In this document: positions 1-8,512 of the stretch, piece after piece | Numbering within the stretch: the stretch's first letter is position 1 | How the letters are laid out: every line of letters starts with the position of its first letter | Origin: an uncultured Gemella sp. | Lineage (GTDB): Bacteria > Bacillota > Bacilli > Staphylococcales > Gemellaceae | DNA length: 14,394 nucleotides | Reading direction: 5' to 3' | Assembly (NCBI RefSeq): GCF_900766305.1 | Contig: NZ_CAAFUZ010000047.1 | Location: 1-14,394, forward strand | Notes under the pieces: generated by a model | What the model saw: only the letters and a program-made list of their open reading frames with translations | Told to the model about the DNA's origin: nothing | The model's database searches: none | Translations under genes and position numbers: made by a program

Positions 1-22
1 GTCTTTTTGCATATAAAAATTG

Positions 23-58
23 AAATCCGGGGCTGGAATTTTTCCATGCCCCGGATTT
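23..58 (-). terminator. GC-rich hairpin, probable second terminator after the surface protease gene
   Basis: Perfect 11-base arms (AAATCCGGGGC at 23-33 and its complement at 48-58) are extended by an inner TGGAA/TTCCA pairing, giving a near-continuous stem. Read on the minus strand the stem is followed by TTCAATTTTTATATG, a U-rich tail; on the plus strand no U-run follows. The GC-rich stem stands out in this AT-rich DNA. It could also serve a convergent gene outside the window. Confidence 0.6.
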
Positions 59-92
59 AGTATACAACCATTTTTATTAACCTTTAAAAGTT

Positions 93-131
93 AAATAAGG
101 ATATGCGAACTATACTCACATATCCTTATTT
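93..131 (-). terminator. Hairpin directly downstream of the M26 protease gene
   Basis: Perfect 13-base arms (93-105 and 119-131) flank a 13-base loop, starting 21 bases after the protease stop codon. In the minus-strand transcript the stem is followed by AACTTTTAAAGG, a weak U-tract. It may act as a first terminator or as an mRNA 3'-end stabilising hairpin, backed up by the GC-rich hairpin just beyond. Confidence 0.55.
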
Positions 132-152
132 ATATCTACATTGTAGATTATA

Positions 153-3100
153 TTATTTTCCACCAAATATAGAAGTTCTAAAATCTTTAGTTTGATCTAG
201 ATAAGCCTTAAATATAGCTTTCTTAAGTTTAAGAACTCTACTATTTGTATCAGGGTATACTTGTGCTGTGAAATCTGCAGCATCTTCTCTAACCGCTGTT
301 TCAATCATTTTCTCAAGTACACTTATATCATTAACTGTTACATTTTTTTGTCGTCCCCATGGATCATTAGGATTAAAGAAGTTAATTCTATTTAATTTAC
401 TGAATTGTTCTACTCTTTCTTTATACATATCTTTCTTGAATTCAACCCAAGATTTATATTTTTTATTAAACACTTTCTCAAGTACTAAATCATCAGTAAC
501 CAATCCTATTTCTTTACCATAAGAATTAATCTTACTTCCTCTATCTTTCGCTTCTTTTTCATATTGATTAGAAATGTATGGAACCATACCTTCTTTATAT
601 CCTTTAGCAGCTAATAGTTCAAATGCCATACGGCGTCCCATTAAGTCACCAGGAGTCCCTTTCTCTCCACTAAGAGCTGAATAGATTGGTGAAAATAAAT
701 CAATTGTATAATAACCATTTCTCTTATATTCTTGGTCTTTGTATCCTCTGCTAGTAATAATATTATTTTCAATTAAACTATCAAAAGAATTCAATTTATT
801 AACTTCATCGATAGTTAATCTTCGAACAACATTTGTCGCGTATACATTATTACCGTCTTGATCACGATCAAATTTATTTTCAACTTTTCTTAGTAACTCA
901 AATTTTTGATTTGTTTCTAAATTAGCTACAGCTTTTCCTTCTAAATATTCTAACATATAAATTACATCAAACATATTATGCATATACTTATGTAAGTCTT
1001 CCGCATTAGTGAATCTTTGAGTTGGATCTGCTACTTGAAGTCTTGTTGATTCTTCTGATTTATCATATTTCAAGACAGAGTTAATTGTTATTGTTGGATC
1101 ATATGGGTGGTCAGGAGCTTGTAGTAATCCTTTTGCATAAAACTCAGGCCCTAATCCGCTTCTTCTTCCATATCCTCCAAGATAAATCTCTCTATCAGAG
1201 TTATGTGTCATTTCATGAGTATAAGTTACCGCACCATTTTTATCTAGCATACGATAAGCCATATAGTAGAATGCATCCCCTGTTGCATATGCCCCATGTT
1301 TATTGTGAACAACATTATTTCCAGCAGGCCCAAAGAAGTTTTTTATAACCGGATTATTAGTTTCAAAATTCGCTTCTTGTGTCTCTTTATTTTTATCATT
1401 ACCAAATCTGAATGCATCATAAACTAGAACACTTCTATATAATTTTTCTTTATCTTCTTTATCTAGAATTTTATACCAATAATCATAATGATCTCTAAAG
1501 CGTTTAGCCGCTGCTTGTGCATTATCTTCAACAAATTTATTTAATTTTTCTCCCTTAGGATATTCTGAACTTCTATATCTATCATAAGCACCAAATCCTA
1601 TAGTTGAAATATTCGCAATCATAAATATCATTTTTTCTTCTGGTAAAGTTAATAATGGTAAGACCATACTTTGATATTTCCATGAAGGACTAGTTAATCT
1701 ATCATAAACACCTATAGAGTGTTCCGTTCCTTGTTCTGATTGTTTAGAATTTACTTCGGGAATAGTAGATTTTTCTTCAACAATATAAGCTTTAGATTGT
1801 GTTTTAAACCAGTCATTATTAGACGTATTTGGTAAGAATACTTTTCTATAGCCTTCTAATGCTTTAAATAAACTTTCAGTTCCATAATTTTTCGATAATA
1901 ATACATTATAAGTAATTACATTATTTTTAGCTAATAAATTGTTAAATCCAGATTTACCTAGCTCAATAACATTATCTAATGCAGAACTATTAGATTTACC
2001 AAAGAAATCTAAATGATATAATACTAAATCTTTTGCACTTGCATTATCATATTTAAAATTATACCAACGTTCTAGATAAGTTAAACCTAGAAGTAAAGCT
2101 ACTTTATTATTCTTAATTTTTTCGATTACATAATTGTCTATTATTGAATTATTATTTTCAGCTATTGCCGCATCAGCAGAAAGAAGTTTTGATAAACTAT
2201 CTTCAATGTTTAATTGTGTTTTAGTAAATTGTTCATCTAGATATAATTCTGTTAATTTTATATCATTTGAAATATCTAATACTTTTCTAACAGCACCTGA
2301 ATCATATCGAACAGATTTCAGATCATTTAAAACAGCTTTTACAATATTATTATAACTATGCAATAATGTATTAGGTGTGTATATTAGTTTTGTATCAGCT
2401 ATTTCATATTCTGCTACTTTAGAGAAATCTTGTTGGTATTTTACATCCAATGTTTGAGATGAATTATCTGAATAATGTAGTAATAGTTTATTAATAGTAG
2501 CTTTATTTTTATTAATATCTGTGATTACTTCTTTGTCATGCAGCGGAACTACAGACACAAGATCTTTAGTATATAAAGCATTATTAGTATCCACTAAATT
2601 ACCATACTTGACTATTGTTTCTCTATTATAAAACGGTAGTAGTTTTTCTATATTCTTATATACTCTTAATCTAGAAACATCAGCATCTTTTAAGTTTCTA
2701 TAATCCGTTTCATATTTAGAAGAGAAGTTAAAGTCTTCTATCTTAGTATTTGTCTTAGGAACAAGTTCAGTTTTCTTCACAAGAACTTTATTATTTTCTA
2801 ATACCATTCCTCTTTGTTCTTCTGAATCTTTACTAAGTACTTCGTCATCTACTTGAACTACTTTTACTACTTTATTATTCTTATTACTATAAGTATTAGT
2901 TGCTCTTATACCTCTAAAGTCATAACCAGCAATAGCATTACCATTCGTTACATTAACATCACTTAAGACGTTTGTAAGGTTACCCGAGTTACTTACCTCT
3001 GAAGTTTCCTTATCCCAAAGATTACCTACAACTCCACCAACTTTACCAAAAGGCTTCACATTATTAAGATTACCTTCAGTATAACTATTACTAATCGTTG

Positions 3101-6100
3101 CTTTTTTATCAACAACACCTGCTATACCACCAACAACCTGATCTCCTGTATTAGCATTCGTAGCCATATCAATAGATGAAACTGATCTATCGATTAAAGC
3201 ACCAGTACCTGAAAGTTTACCAACTAAACCACCTATTTGATAAGTAGCCGTTGTGTCATAAGTATTAGTTATTCTACCAGTATAACTACTATTCAAGATT
3301 TTAGAATCGGTAACTTGAGAAACTAAACCACCAATGCTATGTTCACCAGCAATTACACCAGATGAATGAACATTAGTAATGTTAGTACCATTTTTCGCCT
3401 CTTTAGCAATTGTGGCAGCATCTTCTTTAGAAGAAACATTTGCATCTTTTATTGAAAGATCTTTAATAGTAGCATGGTTTAAAACACTAAATAACGGTTT
3501 TTTCAGGTTATATATAGCATAGTTCTTACCATTGGTTGCTCCTATTAATGTACCACTAAACTCTTTATTAATATAGCTTTCTTGACCATCTGGAAGTTCT
3601 ACTTCACGAGCATCCATAGTTGCTCCTAGAGTATATGTACCATGTGGATTAATATTCATAGCATCTACCAGATTTTTAAATGATGTATAAACTCCATTTT
3701 CACTTCTTACCGTCTTAGGTAGGTAGTAAGTATAATTTTCTAAAGTACTATTGTTTTCGTGTTGAATTAAATCAGTAGCTTGTCCTACGATTTTGTAAAC
3801 ATCTTGATTATCTTTTCTAGCACTCTCAATACTCTTAACTGGTAACATAACATCTTTAAAGTTCTCTGATTTTACTTTCATAAGGTAATTTGTTGGATTA
3901 GATGGAACACTAGCAAGTGAAGTTACATGTCGATACTTATTATTTTCTATAGTATACAATTCCACATTAGAAATATTTCTAAGTTCTAATTTCTTATCAA
4001 CTTGCTTCTCTTCTTTTTTCTCATCTTTATGACGCTCTAAAGCATCATAGTTAGGTGTAATTTCTTTACCTTTTATTATACTTCTAATCCAATCTAATTG
4101 TGTTGGAGAAAGTATTAATCCACCTGAACGGTTCTCGGCACCATTTTGATGAAGTCCGATTACTTCTCCTTTAGAGTTAAAGATTCCTCCACCACTCATA
4201 CCAGCTTTTCCACCTTGGTACTGAACACCATAAGTATTATTCGCGTATTTTTGTTCCATTTCAACAGTAGTATCTTTTAAGTGAGTATACTCTCCTCTAG
4301 GATATCCATAAACATTTAACTTATCATTAACATTTACTTTCGAGTAATTTTCTACTAAGTTCGCATGTTGTCTTCTTGTAGATTGAGGTAATGTAATAAC
4401 TGCTAAATCGTAGATGAATCCTTTTGGATAATCTTTTTTATTATAAAAGTGAATATCGTCTGAAGTAAATGAACCTTTTTCCCCATCTGGTGTTTGCCAT
4501 TCATATGTATTTTTAGCCTTATCTCCTCTAAATTCACCTGTACTGTTATCTGAAGAATTATTAATGAAATTGTGTGCTACTGTTAACAATACATTAGGCG
4601 CAATAAATGTAGCTGAACCAGTTCCAGATAATACTTGATTACCTTTAACAAAGTTCATTCTAAGCAGTGCACTAGAATTTTTTTGAACACTATTTACTTC
4701 TGTTCTATCGTTAGTTTCTACAGTAGGTTTTGGACTTTCTGTTTTCAGCGGTTCGATTTTTCCAGTATATTCCTTCGGTGGCTCTACTTTCTCTGGCTCG
4801 ACTATTGCCCCAGCTTGTACTCCTGTGTATTCCTTCGGCGGTTGTACCTTTTCTGGTTCCACTATCGCTCCAGCCTGTACTCCTGTGTATTCCTTCGGTG
4901 ACTCTACTTTTTCCGGTTCGACTATTGCTCCAGCTTGTACTCCTGTGTATTCCTTCGGTGACTCTACCTTTTCTGGTTCGACTATTGCTCCGGCTTGTAC
5001 TCCTGTGTATTCCTTCGGTGACTCTACCTTTTCTGGTTCGACTATTGCTCCGGCTTGCACTCCTGTGTATTCTTTCGGTGGCTCTACCTTTTCCGGTTCT
5101 ACCAAAGCACCAGAAGTAACTCCACCATATTGAGGCTCTACTTTTTCTGGTTCTACTATTGCTCCAGCTTGCACTCCTGCGTATTCTTTCGGTGTTTCTG
5201 CTGTTGCTGGTTCTACTATCGCTCCAGCTTGCACTCCTGTGTATTCCTTCGGCACTTCTGCTGTTGCTGGTTCTACTACCGCTCCGGCTTGTACTCCTGT
5301 GTACTCTTTCGGTGCTTCTGCTGTTGCTGGTTCTACTATCGCTCCAGCTTGTACTCCTGTGTACTCTGGCTTAACTTCTACTGCAGGTTTTACAAGTTTT
5401 TCACCCTTAGTAACAACATTACTTACTGCTTTTTTTGTCCCTTTTTCAATTATTTCTGAAACTGGATCTACAATGTTTGTAGAAATTAACTCTTTAGAAA
5501 CTTCTTTCCCCTCTACGGTAAACACTCTTATAACTTCAGTTTTCTTCCCTGCTTTTCCTTGTTGTTTTACTCTTGTTGTTCCTTCAGGCAGTTCTGCATT
5601 ATATTCTATAGTTTGACTATAATGTAATGGTGTTTCTATTTTTTTATCTGAGTATAGTAATTCAGGTCTAGTCAGTGTTCCAGCTAATACCTCATCTTGA
5701 GGATTCACAGTATTAACTCCTAAAACTTTTTTATCCTCTTCTTTATTAGTATCTTTTAATACTTTTTTATCTTCTCTTTTACCTGTATTATCTGGTGTTG
5801 TTTTATTTTCCTGTTTTTTATCTAGTACATTTGTATTTGTATTTTCTTTTAATTGTGGTTGTTTTATATTCTGTTGTTGCGAAGAAGTATTTTCTTTAAC
5901 ATCTTCTTTTACATTTTTAGTTTCATCTTCATTTTTAATAAATCCAACAAAACTATATCCAGGAATTGATGAAATTTCTGGCAACTTATCACCAACTTTT
6001 AAGTTATAATCCATGTTGTATACTGATAACTGTAAATCCTCCATAGCTCTAACAGGTAACTCTAAAGTAGTTGCTCCCATACTTGTAACTAACAATATCG

Positions 6101-6503
6101 ACAATATTTTACGTGATTTATTTTTACCTTTTGCTACAACAACTACTAGAAGACCTAGCATACCTCCTAGAAGCATACTTCCTACTCCATAATTTAAACC
6201 GGTATTTGGTAATTTGTTTAATTGTGTTGTTTTAGTCGGTTTAAATACTAAGTAATAAGTCTCATCTTTGCTACTTACAACTCTTGGTACTTCTTTTTTT
6301 ATTAAATCCTTTTCTTTATCAGTAAGATTGTCTTCTCCTACATATTTATAGTGAACAATTGCATTATCTGCAGCCTTCACTATATAATCTTCAGGTTGAA
6401 CAGTCGACACTAAGAAAAAAGATCCTATTGTCATCGAACAAACTCCAACAGTCAATTTTCTTAACGAAAACTTATTATATTTTTCCCCTAAATATTTTCT
6501 CAA
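153..6503 (-). CDS. LPxTG surface M26 zinc metalloprotease (IgA1 protease/Zmp family) with an inserted V8-like serine protease domain
   Basis: Secreted, wall-associated endopeptidase of 2116 residues. Seen in order: YSIRK-type signal peptide (about 1-45, FSLRKLTVGVCS motif); LPNTG at 98-102 followed by two hydrophobic segments (about 105-124 and 133-149) separated by basic residues; a charged Lys/Glu/Asn linker (190-265); a G5 domain (about 283-356); ten Pro/Glu-rich repeats of about 20 residues (381-578); a V8-like serine protease domain (about 605-812, His644/Asp699/Ser770); a beta-helix-like M26 N region with IGGLV/GLUG-type motifs (about 1010-1205); and the M26 catalytic part with HEMTH at 1763-1767 and Glu1787 as likely third zinc ligand, in GLGPEFYAKGLLQAP. 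An N-terminal LPxTG is typical of the M26 family. The start is TTG, 7 bases after AAAGAAGGA; an upstream ATG is out of frame. The natural target could be IgA1, but M26 also includes ZmpB/ZmpC-type proteins, so the substrate is not settled. The reading frame is intact. Confidence 0.93.
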   Translation of the reverse strand: MRKYLGEKYNKFSLRKLTVGVCSMTIGSFFLVSTVQPEDYIVKAADNAIVHYKYVGEDNLTDKEKDLIKKEVPRVVSSKDETYYLVFKPTKTTQLNKLPNTGLNYGVGSMLLGGMLGLLVVVVAKGKNKSRKILSILLVTSMGATTLELPVRAMEDLQLSVYNMDYNLKVGDKLPEISSIPGYSFVGFIKNEDETKNVKEDVKENTSSQQQNIKQPQLKENTNTNVLDKKQENKTTPDNTGKREDKKVLKDTNKEEDKKVLGVNTVNPQDEVLAGTLTRPELLYSDKKIETPLHYSQTIEYNAELPEGTTRVKQQGKAGKKTEVIRVFTVEGKEVSKELISTNIVDPVSEIIEKGTKKAVSNVVTKGEKLVKPAVEVKPEYTGVQAGAIVEPATAEAPKEYTGVQAGAVVEPATAEVPKEYTGVQAGAIVEPATAETPKEYAGVQAGAIVEPEKVEPQYGGVTSGALVEPEKVEPPKEYTGVQAGAIVEPEKVESPKEYTGVQAGAIVEPEKVESPKEYTGVQAGAIVEPEKVESPKEYTGVQAGAIVEPEKVQPPKEYTGVQAGAIVEPEKVEPPKEYTGKIEPLKTESPKPTVETNDRTEVNSVQKNSSALLRMNFVKGNQVLSGTGSATFIAPNVLLTVAHNFINNSSDNSTGEFRGDKAKNTYEWQTPDGEKGSFTSDDIHFYNKKDYPKGFIYDLAVITLPQSTRRQHANLVENYSKVNVNDKLNVYGYPRGEYTHLKDTTVEMEQKYANNTYGVQYQGGKAGMSGGGIFNSKGEVIGLHQNGAENRSGGLILSPTQLDWIRSIIKGKEITPNYDALERHKDEKKEEKQVDKKLELRNISNVELYTIENNKYRHVTSLASVPSNPTNYLMKVKSENFKDVMLPVKSIESARKDNQDVYKIVGQATDLIQHENNSTLENYTYYLPKTVRSENGVYTSFKNLVDAMNINPHGTYTLGATMDAREVELPDGQESYINKEFSGTLIGATNGKNYAIYNLKKPLFSVLNHATIKDLSIKDANVSSKEDAATIAKEAKNGTNITNVHSSGVIAGEHSIGGLVSQVTDSKILNSSYTGRITNTYDTTATYQIGGLVGKLSGTGALIDRSVSSIDMATNANTGDQVVGGIAGVVDKKATISNSYTEGNLNNVKPFGKVGGVVGNLWDKETSEVSNSGNLTNVLSDVNVTNGNAIAGYDFRGIRATNTYSNKNNKVVKVVQVDDEVLSKDSEEQRGMVLENNKVLVKKTELVPKTNTKIEDFNFSSKYETDYRNLKDADVSRLRVYKNIEKLLPFYNRETIVKYGNLVDTNNALYTKDLVSVVPLHDKEVITDINKNKATINKLLLHYSDNSSQTLDVKYQQDFSKVAEYEIADTKLIYTPNTLLHSYNNIVKAVLNDLKSVRYDSGAVRKVLDISNDIKLTELYLDEQFTKTQLNIEDSLSKLLSADAAIAENNNSIIDNYVIEKIKNNKVALLLGLTYLERWYNFKYDNASAKDLVLYHLDFFGKSNSSALDNVIELGKSGFNNLLAKNNVITYNVLLSKNYGTESLFKALEGYRKVFLPNTSNNDWFKTQSKAYIVEEKSTIPEVNSKQSEQGTEHSIGVYDRLTSPSWKYQSMVLPLLTLPEEKMIFMIANISTIGFGAYDRYRSSEYPKGEKLNKFVEDNAQAAAKRFRDHYDYWYKILDKEDKEKLYRSVLVYDAFRFGNDKNKETQEANFETNNPVIKNFFGPAGNNVVHNKHGAYATGDAFYYMAYRMLDKNGAVTYTHEMTHNSDREIYLGGYGRRSGLGPEFYAKGLLQAPDHPYDPTITINSVLKYDKSEESTRLQVADPTQRFTNAEDLHKYMHNMFDVIYMLEYLEGKAVANLETNQKFELLRKVENKFDRDQDGNNVYATNVVRRLTIDEVNKLNSFDSLIENNIITSRGYKDQEYKRNGYYTIDLFSPIYSALSGEKGTPGDLMGRRMAFELLAAKGYKEGMVPYISNQYEKEAKDRGSKINSYGKEIGLVTDDLVLEKVFNKKYKSWVEFKKDMYKERVEQFSKLNRINFFNPNDPWGRQKNVTVNDISVLEKMIETAVREDAADFTAQVYPDTNSRVLKLKKAIFKAYLDQTKDFRTSIFGGK
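1143..1217 (-). other. M26 zinc-binding active site (HEMTH...E)
   Basis: Codes for residues 1763-1787 of the surface protease: His1763, catalytic Glu1764 and His1767 in HEMTHNSD, then Glu1787, 24 residues after the first His. This spacing matches the M26 HExxH + Glu arrangement known from pneumococcal IgA1 protease. All ligands are present, so the metalloprotease is predicted to be active. Confidence 0.9.
4068..4691 (-). other. V8-like (S1B/trypsin-fold) serine protease domain inside the M26 protein
   Basis: Residues about 605-812. It carries GTGSATFIAPNVLLTVAHNF with catalytic His644, IYDLAVITL with Asp699, and GGKAGMSGGGIF with nucleophile Ser770, in the order and spacing of chymotrypsin-fold enzymes. 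The following VIGLHQNG resembles the GIHWGG segment of staphylococcal V8 protease, whose His helps bind Glu at P1; His785 is the equivalent candidate. The domain sits between the repeat spacer and the M26 portion, joined by a charged linker (about 813-840). The triad is seen directly; activity and Glu specificity are inferred. Confidence 0.85.
4770..5363 (-). repeat. Ten in-frame tandem repeats of about 60 bp (YTGVQAGAIVEP-type units)
   Basis: Codes for residues 381-578 of the surface protease. Each unit reads YTGVQAGAIVEP plus a variable end. The first three end in ATAE(A/V/T)PKE, later ones in EKVE(P/S)PKE or EKVQPPKE, so there are two subfamilies. The fourth unit is 18 residues long and the fifth is divergent (YGGVTSGALVEP); a partial unit (YTGKIEP) closes the array. 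Two adjacent 60-base units near 4921-5040 differ by one base, indicating recent duplication or gene conversion. The array is visibly richer in G and C than its flanks. It probably forms an extended wall-spanning spacer. Similar 20-residue repeats occur in Streptococcus IgA1 proteases. Confidence 0.95.
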
Positions 6504-6510
6504 CTTTATA

Positions 6511-6519
6511 TCCTTCTTT
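6511..6519 (-). promoter_or_regulatory. Ribosome binding site fixing a TTG start
   Basis: AAAGAAGGA on the minus strand ends 7 bases before the TTG at 6503. No in-frame ATG with a comparable site lies nearby, and the YSIRK signal peptide begins properly from this TTG. Confidence 0.8.
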
Positions 6520-6557
6520 CATATATGATACTAAGATTAATTTCGTCTATAATTAAT

Positions 6558-6586
6558 ACATTAATTGTAAGCTTTTTCTTCGTCAA
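6558..6586 (-). promoter_or_regulatory. Candidate proximal promoter for the M26 protease gene
   Basis: On the minus strand TTGACG (6581-6586) is followed after 17 bases by TAATGT (6558-6563), giving a leader of about 50 bases. The -35 matches well and the -10 only partly, so this is tentative; a more distal candidate exists. Confidence 0.3.
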
Positions 6587-6623
6587 ATGCAAGAAATTCA
6601 GACAGAATATTATATAGTTAAGT

Positions 6624-6653
6624 ATAGTAAATTATCTAATATTTTTAAGTCAA
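6624..6653 (-). promoter_or_regulatory. Candidate distal promoter for the M26 protease gene
   Basis: On the minus strand TTGACT (6648-6653) is followed after 18 bases by TACTAT (6624-6629), with an overlapping TATACT and a further TATAAT at 6609-6614. The leader would be about 110 bases. Which -10 is used cannot be decided by eye in such AT-rich DNA. Confidence 0.35.
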
Positions 6654-6730
6654 TTTTTTAAAATAATTAAAATATTTAACACTTTAAATTTATGTTAACC
6701 GTTACTAGATATAACTAATTTTTATCCTCA

Positions 6731-6767
6731 TAAAAAAACTGGAAGCAAATTTATTCACTTCCAGTTT
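6731..6767 (-). terminator. Rho-independent terminator of the sir2-ABC exporter operon
   Basis: Perfect 10-base arms AAACTGGAAG (6736-6745) and CTTCCAGTTT (6758-6767) flank a 12-base loop. In the minus-strand transcript the stem runs straight into a seven-T tract before ATG. It begins 5 bases past the exporter stop codon and separates this operon from the protease gene. Confidence 0.9.
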
Positions 6768-6772
6768 AAAAT

Positions 6773-8512
6773 TTATTTATTTAACATACCTGCTTGAAGT
6801 TGGTACATTTTGTAATAATTACCTTTTAACGCTATTAATTCATCATGTGTTCCAGATTCAATAATCTCACCTTTATCTAGTACGTAGATACAGTTAGAAT
6901 CTTGAATCGTAGATAATCTATGAGCAATAGCTATCGTTGTTCTACCTTTTCTCATTTTTTCAAGAGAATGTTGGATCAACTCTTCTGTTTCAGAGTCGAT
7001 ATTTGCAGTAGCTTCATCAAGAATCAGGATCTTCGGCTTGCTTGCTATAGTTCTAGCAAATGTTAGAAGTTGTCTTTCTCCAGATGAGAATGTTGAACCT
7101 CTTTCAGTAACTAAGCTATCATACTTATCTTCAAGTTTATCGATAAAGTTATGTGCATCAACAAACTTCGCCGCTTCAATAACATCTTCTCTTGTTAAAC
7201 TCTCATTATACATTTTAATATTAGACTCTACAGTTCCATGATATAAGAATGGATCTTGAAGTACTAGTCCAACACTGTTTCTTAATTCCTTAGAACTATA
7301 ATCTTTAATATTAACTCCATCGATTAAGATTTCTCCTCTATCATAATCATAGAATCTTAAGAATAGATTCATAATAGAAGATTTACCGGAACCAGTAGCT
7401 CCAACAAACGCTATACTCTCTCCATTTTTAACACTAAATGAAATATTTTTAAGAACATCTCGTTTACCATCGTAGGAGAAGCTAACATTTTTGAACTCGA
7501 TATCACCACGAGAAATTTTATAATCACTCTCTTTTTGCTCAGGCTCATACTCCTCATTATCTATAAGTGTGAAAACACGTCCCGCAGAAATTATAGATGT
7601 TTGAAGAATTGAGAAGTTTTGCATAAGTTCAATTAATGGATTGAACAACTGATTCGTATATTGAATAAACGCATAGATTATCCCTGCCGTAAATCCAGCA
7701 CTTTCAAAACTTAGTCCAAAATACATTACGATAACACCATACGCTAATACTTTAAATAAAGCCATAGCTGGTCTTAATAATAAACTATCAACTTTTAATG
7801 ATTTAGTGTAATAACGAAGATGTTCATTATTAACCTCTCCAAATTCATCAATTAGACGTTGTTCCTGATTAAATGCTTGGATAATCTTCATACCCTCTAT
7901 AGATTCAGATAATTTAGTATTCATTTCACTAATTTTCGCACGAGAAATTTCTACTAATCTACTAGAAAGCTTCTGGTATAAGTATACCGAACCAACCATT
8001 ACAGGAATAAAAAGTATCATGTAAATTGTTAATTGCCAACTTAGAGCAATCATCGCAGAAAGTGTTACTACAAACATAAGTATAGTATTTAAGAAACTTG
8101 AGAAAATTGTTCCAAACATATCCGCAACAGCCTGTGTATCATTAGTTAATCTTGATACAACAGAACCTACAGGAGTCTTATCGAAGTAAGACATTCCTAA
8201 CTTTTGCAAGTTAGCAAAACTATCATTTCGTAAATCCCTAACTATACTGTGCGCTACTTTTGCGAAGTAATATTCACCTAAAAATGTAAACACAACTCTT
8301 AGAATAAACAATCCAAAATAAATTATTAATATATATAATCCAGCTTTAGCAATATTTTTTGTAATATAGTTATCAATATAATATTGAGCTAAAAGAGGAA
8401 TTGCTGTTGCGACTATCGAAGTCATTAATATAAATAATAGTGCTAAAATCGATAATCCTTTATAGCGCAACATATAGCGCATTAATCTAAAAAACGTCTT
8501 ACTTTTCGACAT
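6773..8512 (-). CDS. ABC exporter half-transporter, BmrD/YheH (MdlB-like) subunit
   Basis: Membrane exporter half of 579 residues: an N-terminal six-helix ABC exporter domain (about 1-310) and a nucleotide-binding domain. Walker A is GATGSGKS (371-378), the Q-loop Gln is 419, the Walker B is ILILD with catalytic Glu500, and the H-loop His is 531. The signature is FSSGE instead of LSGGQ. An intact Walker B Glu with a degenerate signature is the pattern of one half of a heterodimeric exporter; the upstream gene supplies the complementary defects. The chosen ATG at 8512 lies 8 bases after AAAGGAGG; a GTG two codons upstream is only 2 bases from that site and so unlikely. It overlaps the upstream gene by 14 bases, suggesting coupled translation. 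Likely role is drug or lipophilic compound efflux; the substrate cannot be read from sequence. Confidence 0.93.
   Translation of the reverse strand: MSKSKTFFRLMRYMLRYKGLSILALLFILMTSIVATAIPLLAQYYIDNYITKNIAKAGLYILIIYFGLFILRVVFTFLGEYYFAKVAHSIVRDLRNDSFANLQKLGMSYFDKTPVGSVVSRLTNDTQAVADMFGTIFSSFLNTILMFVVTLSAMIALSWQLTIYMILFIPVMVGSVYLYQKLSSRLVEISRAKISEMNTKLSESIEGMKIIQAFNQEQRLIDEFGEVNNEHLRYYTKSLKVDSLLLRPAMALFKVLAYGVIVMYFGLSFESAGFTAGIIYAFIQYTNQLFNPLIELMQNFSILQTSIISAGRVFTLIDNEEYEPEQKESDYKISRGDIEFKNVSFSYDGKRDVLKNISFSVKNGESIAFVGATGSGKSSIMNLFLRFYDYDRGEILIDGVNIKDYSSKELRNSVGLVLQDPFLYHGTVESNIKMYNESLTREDVIEAAKFVDAHNFIDKLEDKYDSLVTERGSTFSSGERQLLTFARTIASKPKILILDEATANIDSETEELIQHSLEKMRKGRTTIAIAHRLSTIQDSNCIYVLDKGEIIESGTHDELIALKGNYYKMYQLQAGMLNK

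Noticed and set aside
1085..1348. Plus-strand open frame opposite the M26 active site
   Set aside because: It is antisense to a strongly conserved coding region, with no ribosome site and no recognisable product.
4635..5616. Several overlapping plus-strand open frames opposite the repeat region
   Set aside because: They are antisense shadows of the 60-bp repeats, whose period is a multiple of three and so keeps all frames open; the products are low-complexity and have no ribosome sites or family resemblance.
6435..6450. Cysteine in the protease signal peptide (VGVCS) as a lipobox
   Set aside because: The surrounding residues do not fit a lipobox and the segment matches the YSIRK G-x-x-S pattern instead.
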